Shown: positions 31,800 through 50,857 of the stretch, piece by piece | How the letters are laid out: each line of letters starts with the position of its first letter | Numbering within the stretch: position 1 is the stretch's first letter | From: Glandiceps talaboti | Taxonomy: Eukaryota > Hemichordata > Enteropneusta > Spengelidae | NCBI RefSeq assembly: GCF_964340395.1 | Contig: NC_135557.1 | Location: 14,779,367-14,843,366, forward strand | Reading direction: 5' to 3' | Length of the DNA: 64,000 nt | The notes under the pieces: generated by a model | The model's database searches: none | The model's input: the letters and a program-made list of their open reading frames with translations, nothing else | Told to the model about the DNA's origin: nothing | Translations under genes and position numbers: made by a program

Positions 31800-33090
31800 C
31801 ACTTCTAACCCCCCCCCCGCCCATATACAGTTTAAATATTATATTAAAATAGTCACAAACAGGCCTGATCATTCGTTTGTCTTCTACTGTTCATATCAAA
31901 TGATGTTTATAAATTCAACAATACTACTGTCTGAGAAATATAATACAAGTATACAGGTACATTTCTGCTTTTAGGGCCTATTTAGGCCTCTGACATCAGA
32001 TCTGGATAAACTTTGGTCTTATCAGTCTTATAACTCTTATAATCAAGAGTTATTTCAACATTTGTGTTACTAGAAGCTACTTTGGGATGATGGGAATACT
32101 AGGTCAATTTGTAAGGGTTGTAAGAATTGGTTTTCTGTATACGCTTGCGTCATTGCGATTCCAGTATATATTTGACATGCACTACCTACTAAGTTGCCCG
32201 CTATGATATGTCACGTGCACAGCTGCGCAAAGTTTCATTGAATCAAATCGGCAGTGTTATCACATTTGAGTGAAACTTCCAACAAATATTAAACACAATA
32301 GCTGGCATAGATGTACACGTCCGTTAGACTTGTGATGAGAACATCTTTGACAGAATGGCAGCTATGCTTTTGTAGAACCTGCTGAAATATTACGTACATA
32401 GAAAAAAAGGGACAAACTAGGACAAAAAGTTCCAATAGTTCACCAGACTACATTGAATTTCTTAGAATCTCTTTTAAATATCGATGGGTTCGGAGTCGAT
32501 CTTATCATTATCTGCGCTAGCAATATGTCCAAGGAACTATGTTAGTACACTTACAGTAGCTGAGGAACTAGAATGCTTACTCTCAGTGATTAAGTTCAAG
32601 TGTATATTATCAGGTACAATCATTTCTGTATTATTATATTTTATAGTGGCCCTAGCCTACAAGGTCAAATATCAAAATTAAGCTATTTTCGTGTATCGCA
32701 GACCAATTCATGGGGTAGGTTATTGTACTTCACACCTTAATGAGAATAAATGGCCCTTCATCTAAGCAAATTTGATTCCATATTGACCTGGATCTTGATC
32801 TTTAAGTTCAGATGTGAAAGCCAAACATGTTCTTATCTTAAATATTTAATGTGTCTTAAACATTATACGTTTGTGCCAAATATAGCTAAGATTATATCTT
32901 CAACAACAAACTTTAACATTGTCTGGGTGTTGTTTTACATTTATTACTTGCCTACTTTATATTTAGAATTCTGATGTTGTTATTTGGGTTTTGTCACTAA
33001 AATAATCGGACAAGATATGTGGTGAATTCAAGTGTACCAGGCTGTAAAAGAAAAGAACCCATTAAAACTTTGTGAAGGATGTGAGATTTG
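31800..33090. other. Intergenic, nothing recognised
   Basis: Downstream of the PARP14-like gene, including its likely 3' UTR. A small open frame at 32484-32681 has no recognisable similarity. Confidence 0.4.
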
Positions 33091-33409
33091 AACAGCATCG
33101 TGCGAACAATCATTTTTTGGGGGGCAGCTAAAATGCAATGGAAACGTCTAGGCCATAATAAATATGGGGAAGTATAAAGGCATTGTACAAAATTAATAAA
33201 ATACTCAATGGTAAAATGTATCTCAATCTATACAGGATTCCACATTTATTTTGTCAGTGTGGTCAGACCAGATAATGTGTTTATCTATGAAATTTCAACA
33301 CAAGAGACAACATCCACCCCTTTGATGTGATCGCCACCAATGACAATATAACCAGTTACATCTACTATTTTGCTGTGTCACCCCCCAATAAAATCAACAA
33401 TATTCCTAT

Positions 33410-34060
33410 TTATGGTTAATTTATTGCTATCACACCAGAGTTGAACGTCATGTAAATGATTTGACACTGTATGAAGATCAATGTAGCTTGCTTTAGAATA
33501 AGGATGGACAAGATTGGAATCGTCTGCAAACAGCTGCAGTCTAAAATCAAAGAATGTTGAAGATCATTTATATAGATTAGAAATAAAGTAAGGCCCAGAA
33601 CTGAGCCTTGAGGTACCCCATGATAAATTGTGGATTTTTTCTGACAAATGGCCATTTAGTTGACGAATTGAGAGCTGTCTGTGAGATAACGTTTTACTCA
33701 TTGTTGGCCCCCCACACAAATAATGCTATGTTTGGATAACAAAATTGAATGATTGATTGTGTCAAATGCTTTGCTGAGGTCAATAAATACTTAAACTTTG
33801 ATTTCCTTTGTCAATTTCTTGCTAAATATGGTTAACTAAATTGATAAAGGTCAGCTTGGTACTGCTTTTGTAATAAAGCCATACTGATGTTTGTACAAAG
33901 TACTGAATTATCAAGGTGAGAAGTAATTTGTTTATTTACATATTTTCAAAGACCTTGCGAAACAAGGGCAAAATGGATACCGGGCTATAATTTCCAACTA
34001 TTTCCCTAATCTCCATTTTTTAAATTGGCATAGCTTTTGCAATCTTTAGAGTTGTGGGAA
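33410..34060 (-). mobile_element. Decayed Jockey/CR1-like LINE reverse transcriptase fragment
   Basis: Read on the minus strand from 34060 down, broken frames give RT motifs in the right order. These are Asn-Tyr-x-Pro-Val-Ser-Ile-Leu-Pro-x-Phe with Lys-Val-Phe-Glu (about 34000), Asp-Leu-Ser-Lys-Ala-Phe-Asp-Thr-Ile-Asn-His (about 33780), Gly-Val-Pro-Gln-Gly-Ser-Val-Leu-Gly with Phe-Leu-Ile-Tyr-Ile-Asn-Asp-Leu (33560-33620), and a box near 33515 reading Phe-Ala-Asp-Asp when frames are shifted. Stops and frameshifts make it inactive. It is a different clade from the LINE at 3900-5700. Confidence 0.82.
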
Positions 34061-34099
34061 ATACACCAGTTGACAAAAAACTATTTATAAGGCACCATA

Positions 34100-35690
34100 A
34101 AAAACTTGAGTTGTTCCGTTATATTCAATTTTAGAATAGGTGGGGTAGGTAAATTTTTATAAACATATTTCAAAATTTATTTCTTCATATGTGAGTCCCT
34201 ACTTCAGGTAGTTATGTTTTCCGTTGATTTCCATATGGTCTCTTCTCATCAGATGTAAAGTCATTACAGATTGGAAGAACATTTTCATGTTGTCTTTTTA
34301 AGCTGATGCATTCACTATTCCTTGCGAGACTTCACAATTTTACCGATTTTATTATTATTTTCTGGAATAAGTAAAAACAAAATGAGGGTCGAAGGGAAAA
34401 ACTGGGTGGGTCTGATAACCGAAACCAAACATTTTTTTTAAGGCCTAAGTACTGTCTCTCAGTCTGTAGTGTAGTCAAATATAATTGACTTGTTTGTCTG
34501 CTACAGGATTCCACAATGGCAGTGATAGTGCTAGTGTACTTATTGATGCATGTATTATGGTGTTCTAATTAATCCAGTCGTGTTTATGACTAGATTCTGT
34601 CATTGTGTAGGACATACTGTAGTTAACTATCGTACAACTATTGGTCAACTTCACTCTGAATTAAAAATAATGTTTTTCGATCGAGATGGCATCTCCATAT
34701 AGTGTCTCTATTAATTTATAAATCTTAGCTAAGGATTTTATTTAGTCATTTAAAAACAAACGGCAGCAGTGAAGCATAAACCTGCACTTTACAGATTTCA
34801 AGCAGGTAATTCTAAACTTTTGTTACATTGCTATTGCCTATGTTGTGTTCATAAGACTGTAGTAATACGAATAAAATGAATCCTCCAGTGACTTTCTGAC
34901 CTACCTTTACAGAGAAACATCGTCCAAAACTTAAAAAAAATAATTATAAAGTGTTATTGTGTTATATTAGTGTGGCATGCTTCAAATACTTGAATTGTTG
35001 TGTCAATTAATCTATAAAATTATTTTTAATTTTCAGATTTGTGAATTTTGTCTGCAAAAGTATTCACTAACACCTGAATGTCTGGTCAGTGAGTGAATTG
35101 ATTCTCGACAATGAAATTAAAATATTGTATGTCCAGTGGCTGTGTTTGGTGACAACACCAAGTGATTTAAATATGAAAGACACAACTTGACCAAGGACAG
35201 TCTTTGTTTAGTTGAGTCTGTTGTGCTATGAATAGGTGGAGAACGTAGATGATCTTATGACGTACAACCGTGTTTGAAATAAGGGAGACGGATACTGCAA
35301 AAGCTATGAATTTATTTGGTTCCTATGTGAATATCATCTTAAGATTTCCATAGCATATTAAAACCGACATATTGTTTTGAAAACACAACACTGTATTATT
35401 GTATTATATCGACGATGAGCGTTTCACACAGTGGCTTAACTGATAGCAGGTATACATTATTAACCAAGTAATTAACTGATAATTAATTAATTAATTAATT
35501 AATATATATACCGTTATGTGTCTACTCTACCCATCCAAGTCACCCTATAGTATGGTATACTAACATAATAGTGTTAACGCAAATTTATTTCTTGAAAAGT
35601 CGTCGTGTACATGTCAAGTGGTAAATATTCCAATACTTTTGTGACTATTCCAGTTTCCTAATAAATCAAACAAACTAGCAGACGACAACA
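34100..35690. other. Intergenic, nothing recognised
   Basis: AT-rich. A short (ATTA)n stretch lies near 35484-35505. No gene signal. Confidence 0.4.
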
Positions 35691-35704
35691 GCTTCACTTA
35701 TTTA

Positions 35705-36092
35705 TTTTTCTATTTTTTTTATTTTTGTGCTGGGAATTCCTCACAGCGATTTTCTGTTATGCAGACAAATACAAACAAACACACACAAATGCTACAGTGA
35801 TCCATTCGGGTTTGGGACTACGTGACAGGGCTATACTGCACACTCTATATCACGTTGCTGTGGAACTGTCAAGGCTTTCCCAGTCAGTCCACAGGCTATC
35901 CCAGAGTCATCCAGGCCCGGCAAACATAGCACCTGCGGGCTCCGTGTGAGTAATCGTCCCCGTTGAGTCTGTAGAACACTCACCCTGGGTTTGGGTCGGT
36001 CACAGAAAAATCCCCTGTTTCCAGTGGGATTCGAACCCGTGACCTCCCGACTGCTAATCATGTGCGCTAACTACTACGCTACAGGGAGTCGG
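35705..36092 (-). mobile_element. tRNA-derived SINE
   Basis: On the minus strand, starting near 36092, there is a tRNA-like head. It has an A-box-like stretch (TAGCGTAGTAGTTAGCGCAC, 36064-36083) and a perfect B box GGGTTCGAATCCC (plus-strand positions 36026-36038), the internal promoter for RNA polymerase III. A tail of about 320 bp unrelated to tRNA follows, ending in an A-rich stretch (AAAATAAAAAAAATAG) near 35705-35730. The open frame on the minus strand over this element is not a gene. Confidence 0.85.
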
Positions 36093-36099
36093 TAAGTTT

Positions 36100-36870
36100 A
36101 AGGTGGTTAATTTTTGCAGGATGACTAAGTGGTCTGTAATTACGTCATCACTATAATTGCCTTCTTAGTATTCAATACACGAGTGCTTAGCACAAGGTCT
36201 TAAGTGTAAGTTCAATACTGCCTTTGTTCTTGTTAGCCCAGAGAGAGGCATACGTACATGCAGAGGCACCAAGTGTGAAATAACGTCTCGTCGTTAAAAG
36301 TACATTTACTTACTTATCACCTCGGAGAAGTACTTTCATACATAAACTTTCTTCTGTATGACAATGATGTCTAGGCTGGATAGGTACAGTCAAGTTTAGT
36401 TTGCTGGCTTTGAACAAAAACATGGTGAGTACCAAGCTACTAGTATAGTATGTATTACATACTGTCAAATGTTGTGAATTTCAAGGTTTCAATGTTTACT
36501 CCAAGATCGTTCTCAAGTTCAGTGGTTTGTCGTGGTACGGATATTTGAAAGTTGCTGCTATGAATGTACTGTATTGTTATGATCAAGATGTATGACTTTG
36601 CATATCGTAGCATTGAACTCCAGCTGCCACTTATGATGGTTTGAGTGCCCGGATGTAGATGAGCTCAGGCTCCCCAGTCAAAGTTTCTAGGTTCATTGTC
36701 TAGGGTTTTAACCTTGTCAAGGTCAACAGAATGTCCTGGTGATTCAAATTGGATATGCTGGGAGACTTTTGATTCGATTCAATTCGATACTATGACTCAC
36801 GAATATATTCGACTTTTTTTCCCACAGATTCACAGCCATACAGCTAACTTCACTCATTGCTCAATTTAGA
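36100..36870. other. Upstream region of the sialyltransferase gene
   Basis: No repeat or RNA gene recognised; probably contains the promoter and 5' UTR. No clear core-promoter motif is claimed. Confidence 0.35.
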
Positions 36871-36880
36871 GACTGCCACT

Positions 36881-42462
<5,582 letters not shown>

Positions 42463-42512
42463 TGAAATGATTGCACTAATTAGATGTTGTTCCCCAAAAT
42501 ATGTCTTCGTTC

Positions 42513-42775
42513 AGCCAAAAAAAATACGAGTGACCATAGGGGGCATTGTCACCACGAGTCACTAGACGAGTAGTGACAACTCTTAGGTCACGAGTACTTT
42601 CCGGCTGAATGAAGAAAACTATTGGAGAATAGTATAATTATAAGAAAATTAGCGGAAAGTAATGGCAATTTTGAACGTTTTGATTCATAATTCGAACACA
42701 GCAGAACCAGTTACATAGACGCGCGCTGTCTTGACGTAGAACGACCAGAGTATATAATTCCATATTTTTTCAAAT
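42513..42775 (+). repeat. Dispersed repeat, family C (copy 2)
   Basis: Diverged partner of 27771-28080, just downstream of the sialyltransferase stop codon. It shares the ordered words CTAGACGAGTAG, GGTCACGAGTA, GAAAGTAATGGCAATTTTGAA and ACATAGACGCGCG. Confidence 0.7.
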
Positions 42776-43003
42776 AGTTTTTCCCCTGTCTATTTATTTA
42801 GTGTGTCAAAAGGATTGGGTCAGGTTTTATAGAGCGGAGACAAGTTAAAACAAGTTAGACAGTCGTGAATTTTCTTTTAGTAAAATGCATACTAATGTTG
42901 CAGCAACACTTTTACCTGAAAAAGCGAATTTACCAGTGTATATTCTGGGGTTGTGAATTCCTACGTTTAAAAAAAGTCTTATGAAATATGTGATGGTGAT
43001 AAG

Positions 43004-43066
<63 letters not shown>

Positions 43067-43510
43067 AACAAACAATTAAACAATCAACCAAAACAAAATA
43101 AACAAATAAACAAACAGACAAACAACCTCCCATCCTCCCACCCCATCCCTCCATCCATCCATCCAACCAACCAACCAACCAACCAACCAACCAACCACCT
43201 AATCATCTAACTAGTAGTAGTCCGCATTCTCGCAAACTATAGTGCATATTTTTGCCGAAGCATCGAAATATGTTGCTACCTGTGTCTTGGACGGTGCCCG
43301 AAAAGAGGCTGTGGTTTATTACAATCGTAGTCAGTCAGTCAGTCAGTCAGTCAGTCAGTTAGTTAGTTGGTTATTTAATTAGTTTAGTTAGTGAGTCAGT
43401 CATTCAGAGAGTCAGCCTGACAGACAGACAGAAAGACAGACAGAAAGTCATTCCGACAGTCCATCAGTGAGACAAACAAACATACAGACGGACAGACAAG
43501 CAGACAGGCA
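43004..43510. repeat. Cluster of tetranucleotide microsatellites
   Basis: (CAAT)n at 43004-43063, CCAT/CCAA runs at about 43139-43197, (CAGT)n at about 43329-43360, then degenerate GACA words to 43510. Confidence 0.93.
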
Positions 43511-43519
43511 GGCACTCGA

Positions 43520-44070
43520 TATATTATTCCAAGTCCTTTCATTTGTTAATACTTGTCATAGAGTCTTGCAATGTTTGTTCCTCTTGGCAGTTTAGGTTGC
43601 CACACCATACACATTTATACTTAAAATGCAAACACGGCAGTTCAATGAGCGTTCAAAGAATCAACGACTAATTTGTTTAGAATTTAGCAAATATTTTCTG
43701 TTTTGAAATTTTATATACTATCCAGTTGTAAACGTTTTGAGAAAAGCTATAACAGAAATCTCAAAATTGTAATGTTTGCTACATTGAATCAAATTACTCT
43801 CGTGGCGACTTCCTTTTTAGTGAGGTAATTTTCGTTTTGTGATTCTTCGTACTGTGTTCCCTTTGTATTGTTATACCGTAAATAAACATTTCGGTTCCTG
43901 GATTAATTACCATACGCGATAATGGAGTTCATCAGAGTAGTAGACGTGGACGGTAAGGCTACATCATCACTGGATAACCTCTTTGTCATGTGTATACTTT
44001 CGCAAATAAAGGTACTTTAAAGTTCAAATTCAAGCCCCGACTGCCCATTTAATCACCGTGACATATACAT
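43520..44070. other. Intergenic, nothing recognised
   Basis: No gene or defined repeat seen. Confidence 0.4.
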
Positions 44071-44077
44071 TTTCTAT

Positions 44078-44324
44078 CACTATACGAAAAGTCAAATTTA
44101 CCCACCTTTACCCAACCTGTGACCCACCTAATCACCATCTCTGTCCAGGGGTAGTACGAGACACAATACCACTTTTGACTGTCTACAACCCCCAGTTGAG
44201 AGATCACCAGGGGTAAATTAAGTCAAAGGTGGAACTTCGTCTCATACTCACCACATTTACACATCCTCTGCCCAGGATTTACCCCGGTGGAAAGACATGG
44301 TCAAATGTGACTTTTCGTATAGTG
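44078..44324. mobile_element. MITE, CACTATACGAAAAGTCA family (copy 2)
   Basis: 247 bp with well-kept terminal inverted repeats CACTATACGAAAAGTCA and TGACTTTTCGTATAGTG. The interior is highly similar to 29212-29462. It is non-coding. TA flanks are compatible with a Tc1/mariner-type target but are not exact. Confidence 0.92.
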
Positions 44325-44329
44325 TAAAT

Positions 44330-45125
44330 ACAAAATCTCAAAAATGTCTAGGGTACGTACTAAATTCGAACACAAATATATTACGTATACAAATAACTAC
44401 TACAGCAGAAAAAAATCTTTCTGTGCTACAAGTTTGCCCATCACTAATGGAAGTGGAATTCCAAGTTTAAACAATTGTGCGCGAGTATGGTGCTAACCTC
44501 AGCTATTCAGGCATCAACACAAACGTCATATGTGTTATTATCGTTATCACGTTCACACTCTCTGAAGTAATTAGCATAATTAAAGTATTGTAAATACATA
44601 CACATTATAATCCTTTACTATATATTACAATGCAAACTTCAAGTATAAAAATGAAAACGGCGTCAAATAGTATTCTTGATAGTGAAAATAGTGAATTGCT
44701 TAAAAGCACCTTTTTTTAGTTGCATGCCTTGATTTCGCTGTATATAGCAAACTATTTTTCTTAGTAAAATGAACATACGAAACATTATTTCTGTATACTT
44801 GTATATTTACTTCATTAAGATAATGGCATTTAAAAACAAAATACATGTCATTACAAAGATGGAGAGAAAACCAGGATTCAAGTACACAAAGTAAAGTGCA
44901 CAGTTGGAAAATCAAGTAAAATTAAATATATGAAGTTGTCATGTGCATTTGACTTAACACCATGATCACATTTAAACAAACTTAAAATTTAAAAAAAATG
45001 TCACCTGTAAAGAAGCATCGTGTTAATCGATAACAATCATATTTACATCCTTTATTTTATCGATTTCCAACATTTTGACATAATATTTTATCATACTATA
45101 TATACAAAAATACTTGTACCATTTG
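44330..45125. other. Intergenic, nothing recognised
   Basis: AT-rich and without exon or element signal. Confidence 0.4.
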
Positions 45126-45130
45126 GCTAG

Positions 45131-45379
45131 TAGGGAACTTGCAATCCAGACTGAGCATGCTCAGACACAAAGGACTATATTATTATGTGTGGTTATTGTA
45201 ATACCTAATCTGGAGCTACTGTTTAAAATTATCCCCCCACAATTGCCTGGGTAACTATGAATTGATTATTTGTGCTAACAAACAATGTATCAATATTGTT
45301 TACAATACAAATTAATTAGTATTTATTATCACATTTCCCGTGATGAAAGATTCAACATGGCGGATTTGCAAGTTCCCTA
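45131..45379. mobile_element. MITE with GGGAACTTGCAA inverted ends and TA flanks
   Basis: Left end TAGGGAACTTGCAATCC at 45131, right end GGATTTGCAAGTTCCCTA at 45362-45379. The inverted repeat is about 15 bp with one gap. TA on each side could be the target duplication of a Tc1/mariner-like family. The interior, about 215 bp, is non-coding and includes the palindrome GAGCATGCTC. Confidence 0.88.
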
Positions 45380-45384
45380 TTGCG

Positions 45385-46640
45385 ATCATCTAAAATTGTT
45401 TTTTTTTTACTCTTTTACAGAAAACCCCTAAAACATAACTATAATCAAGAAACAACGACAAAACATGAGAATTGAAGATTTAAATGTAGTTACTAAATGT
45501 ACTTATGTACTTTCACTGAATATTTGTGAGGATATGTTTTCATAAAGTGTGGAAACAAATAATCCGAGATAATATGCTGATAATATGTCCTGTGCTACAC
45601 ATTTTGTTGTATACCGTAAACACGTTTGGTTGCCATTGTTACCAAAATGACTCTATTTAGTCATAAAGTATAGAAAAAATTTCATTCAGACTTAGTTCTG
45701 CCTTTGCTACACATATCAATTACTGCTATCAAGTTATATGGTAAATTTGGCCGATACTCAGCGCCTAAGTAAATTATCCAACTTAATTGTGAAATCTTGA
45801 AGCCTTACAAAGACAAAACGTATCAAGAAGCTTTGGTAAAAATAATTTCATCAGAAGTGGTGATCCCATACACCAATGGAGGAAATGCCTAAACTACCCA
45901 AACACATTTCACGCGTAAAAGTGAAACATACCAAAGTTGAACACATTATGAAAGTACTATGTTATAACTCAAAACAATGCTTAGTTGATGACAGTAATAA
46001 AATATTTTCCAAAGGTATTTTCTCTACATTGAGTAATAAATGACGAACTAATCTACATGAATACTGCTTATTATCTGGATGAATGTACACACGGATTCGT
46101 CAAGTCCCTTGTGAACATCGTTTTACTGAAATGAAAACAAGTACCCATTGTGGTAAGAATATTTTACAGGGTTCATTGAGAAAATACAACATATTTGACA
46201 GAACTTAGCTGCGATGGTTTTCATCGAGGGAGTATCTCATTGCAGCCACTTTCACTGAAGCGCTACACATTTCGTACGCAAGGCAGCGTTTATGTTGTAA
46301 ATTAATGGTGGTACATTTCTGTTCATACTTTTTTGTAATAATACTTTTTTTCACTATCACCTTCACTTTATGATCGACTTTCCAAAATGGGTTTACCATA
46401 TATGACACACCCTTAATAGTAGTTTCGGTGTCATTTCTGTTTGATCTAATTAATGGTTGAGTACTATTGTACAATCCAAAAGAGGAAATACTGAGTACCG
46501 TTTATAATGGAATCAATGTTAAGGCATAGACAATGACAAAATGTCATTTACAATGAGTAGCTGATGGGAAAGGTGAATGCGAGTTGATTACGGGAAAGAA
46601 ATTATGGCGAGTGTCAGATAAATATTCGGAGACACATGGC
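45385..46640. other. Intergenic / 3' region of the receptor gene
   Basis: Probably the 3' UTR of the minus-strand receptor gene in part. An 89-codon open frame at 46205-46474 (minus) has no recognisable domain. Confidence 0.35.
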
Positions 46641-46645
46641 AGTGT

Positions 46646-46884
46646 CTATCTCTGAACCATTACCTTCAGATTGTTGACTTGGGTGTCCATTGCTTTTGAC
46701 AAAGTCTTGAAGTTTGGGCGATTTTCGGGATTTTCATCGCAGCATGACGTCATCATGTCATATCTGTTAACAAAACGGAAATAAAATGTTGGTGAAACAC
46801 ATTGAAAATACTATTCTGTCTGTCTGTCTGTCTGTATGTATGTATGTATGTATGTATGTATGTATGTATGTATGTATGTATGTA

Positions 46885-46937
<53 letters not shown>

Positions 46938-49900
46938 ATGTATGTATGTATGTATGTATGTATACATTTATCATTATTTATGGTTATCAACTTACAATTT
47001 GTTTCCGCACTCAGGAGGACGAGGGAGTCGATACCCGTTCTTTATCTTTTTAGCTATCGCTGCCTCACTCATACCATCGAAAGGGTGATATCCTGGTAAC
47101 ATCAAACAGTACAGATATGGTTAACATTATTAACTATATTGAGAACTTATTAAAATAATTACACAATATGTTTTTATTATAATTGATTAAAAAACTAGAA
47201 TCCATGCTTTTCGTTACTGAAAATTATAACTACTTATTAATCTGATTAATGTCAAGTTTGTGTTTCAGTTATTGAGAAATAATTCTAAACTGCAGTCCTT
47301 GAGCTCTAGTAACTAGACGTCAAGTCTAGATTCGCCATTGGAATCTCTATCACTGCATCTAGGCGGCTTCATCAGTTATACTGATATGTCCTCACATTTT
47401 CACAATATTTGGAATCTTACCTAAATTAAGGATTTCCCAGATCAAAAGTCCAAAGGACCACACATCACTTTCTGTTGCAACGTCTTTGTTTTTGAAAGAT
47501 TCGGGTGCCATCCATCGACGCGGAATGTCCTTCTGGAAAAGTAAAAAAAAATTGGCTGTACTAGTACGACTGACTGACTGACTGACTGACTGACTTACTC
47601 ACCTCCAATATATTTTGTCTCAAAACTCATGAAAATAAACAAGATAATTAACTGCATCCATGCATATTCAATACATTGCCAATCGTTCTAATTTGAATAG
47701 CAAACATTTATATATTTTTGCGATTAAAGACTAAAGTGGCCTTAAACATTAAAGTAAGCTAAAACAGTTTGCTCACCTTAGTCTTCTTGAAAAACCTTTT
47801 AACATCAACCACATCACTGGCATAACCGAACTGAGATATCTTACAGGTCATTGACCTTGTTACCATGACATGTCTTGTAACTAGGTATCTGTGTACAATC
47901 TGAGCAACCCATAATCAAGTAGAAAAGTGGGAACATATAAAAAGTGAGAAAGCACTTCGACAATAAATTAAAACAAATCATGATATATCATAATTAATCA
48001 CCTACTGTATGTAGCCAAATAGACATGAACAACAAGGTAATGTGAAACATCAACTCTCAACACATGCACTCAAATTTGATATGGGTATGTTATTTTGTTT
48101 AAGTCGTAGATCACTTACGTTTTTGTTTGACAAGTATTCCATTCCTTTCGCTATGTCACAGACAAATGATTGGAACTGAGAGAACGGATGAGAATCTTCT
48201 TGAATAACTTGGCGATTTCTTTCCATATAGTCGTGTACGCTTCCAGTCACAAAGTATGGCATGATGACATAAGCAGGAGCTGTAGGGTAAGACAACATGA
48301 AACCATGGTTAGTTGAAATTCATTGCCTTGTTTGTCAGCTAAAGGGGTCGTCCTAAACACCGATATTAAAATGTCATGTGTGTAGGGGGAAGTAGACTAC
48401 CACAATCTTGAATGTTTTACTATGGGAAATCATGCATTATTCGGTTCTTAACCAGGAATTACTGGTATAAACAATCTCACATTCTAAGAAACGAGGCACA
48501 GTGTTTACGTAGCTACCCAGACCCTTACAGGAGAGCTATTTTGTCGATGTCGATTTCCAATTCAATACTGTGAACCTACTTACCAGCTTGCTGTCTGCTC
48601 TGACATTCGCAAAATAATTTGTTGAGAAAATGTTTCATCTAGAAATAACAATTAAAATACCACATTATTGTAGTATATGTCATGTTGTACTTGAAATACC
48701 TACGTGATTTCGTGCAGCATCCCAGAAGTTTGACGACATTTGGATGACTGTTCAACATTTTCAACAACTCGATTTCCTTAATAATATCTTGTTCTCCAAT
48801 ATCTTTTCCTTCATCTGAAATGAAAATAAACTGAAAGATATAGACTCAATACTGTTTTCTGCTACTGATCTTACTAGCGTCTCTTTGTTATTGGTTTAAA
48901 ACTACATCAGTAATTCAGCAAGACTAAGCCTGGTTAATCTGTTAGACATATGCAGTACAAAATTATTGAGGCTGCAGAAAGCCAATAATATAAACCACAA
49001 GTACATAGAGCATGACACAATCGTTGCAACTATGTGAAGAGTAACTGTCAGTGAACATTTATTTTCTTCACGACCAAAAGCAATAATATACAATTATTCT
49101 TCATTAGTTTTGGAAATTAAACAAATAACACAAACATTATACGACTAGGAAAAGCCTAGTCTGGTACTATCCTACCTGTCACATGACGACCACACTTTTA
49201 ATTGACTGATAACTTATTTCTGTATGTCACTCAAAATATGCAATTAATACATCATACCTTGACACATCTTTATGGCCACATTTGTGATACCTTCCTGCCC
49301 ATGTATGTCTACAGCAGTTCCCTCGGCAACGTGATGATATTTTCCTCTATAGATTATGTTTATCACTTTCAATTTATCTTTCGGATATTCAAATACCACT
49401 GCTCCGAGTTTCATGTATTCCGATTCTTCTGTCTTTGGGGCTTTGAATTCAGCATAGGCTCCTTCCTCAAGTAGAATCTGATAAAGAAAATGTATATACA
49501 TTATGTTTTTTTATCGATATATTTAGTTAGATATCGCTACATTCATTCATTCATTCATTCATTCATTCATTCATTCATTCATTTAAATAATCAAATAAAA
49601 GTATATCACAGCAGATAACAACATCATTAGACCCTTGCCGGTGCCATCATATCACCACCACCACCACCACCACCACCACCACCACCACCACTAGCCTCAC
49701 AACCACCACAACCACCACCACCACCGCCGCCACCACCACCACCACTAGCCTCACAACCATCACCACCACCACCACCACCACCACCACCACCACCACTAGC
49801 CTCACAGCCACCACCACGACCACCACCACCACCACCACCACCACTAGCCTCACAGCCACCACCACCACCACTAGCCTCACAGCCACCACCACTAGCCTCA

Positions 49901-50003
49901 CAACCACCACCACTGCCACCAGCATCACAACCACCAGCAGCAGCAGTAGCAGCAGCAGCCGGAACACTACCACCACCACCACCACCACCACCACCAGTAA
50001 CAA

Positions 50004-50095
<92 letters not shown>

Positions 50096-50497
50096 CGACG
50101 ACGACGACGACGATGACGACGACCAAAATATGTTAAAGTTAAAATTTATCATATTCTTACTTCGTTGTTGAGTCGGACGTTCTTCACCTTTTTGTCTGGC
50201 TGTGATAATTCTGCATATTCAACGACAGCGTTATCTAGAAAAATAAGACAATTTTGTAAATTCTATATTTTTGTTACAGTCACATGAAAAATTTGACCTT
50301 TGTATTAAAATTTAACTGTGTTAGATAGTGTATTGCTTAGATATCACTGAACTGTAACATTCACATAGGGAGATAGTTATGATGACGGCAAAATTGTCCA
50401 TTCGCTTAAAGGTAAGAATACTCACACGTTCATTATGTTGGGGAAACGCAAGGAACAAAACATGATACCAAGCAATGTCAATATACAGTATGTAACA

Positions 50498-50584
<87 letters not shown>

Positions 50585-50695
50585 TCTGAGTAACGGCTCC
50601 GTACAATAACTTGTGTATTTTGTGTAAATACAGCTCTACTTCTCAGTATTGAGCGCTTTTCCTTCAGATTATGACTTACCTCTTACACTGAATTA

Positions 50696-50772
<77 letters not shown>

Positions 50773-50812
50773 TATATAAAACGAAAAACCCGACTTGATT
50801 TTCTTCTACCCT

Positions 50813-50857
<45 letters not shown>

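Noticed and set aside
36010-36090. Functional tRNA gene on the minus strand
   Set aside because: A and B boxes are present, but the acceptor and anticodon stems are not convincing and a long non-tRNA tail follows; a SINE explains it better.
46205-46474. 89-codon minus-strand frame as receptor C-terminus
   Set aside because: The preceding exon reaches a stop at 46646 and there is no clear acceptor or similarity; probably 3' UTR.
48590-48640. Possible small receptor exon between the helix-C and hinge exons
   Set aside because: Exons 48704-48814 and 48119-48279 join directly in phase and give continuous kinase sequence; no insert is needed.
49647-50152. 159-codon Val/Leu-rich frame and a Cys-rich frame on the minus strand
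   Set aside because: Trinucleotide repeat array inside a receptor intron; low-complexity only.
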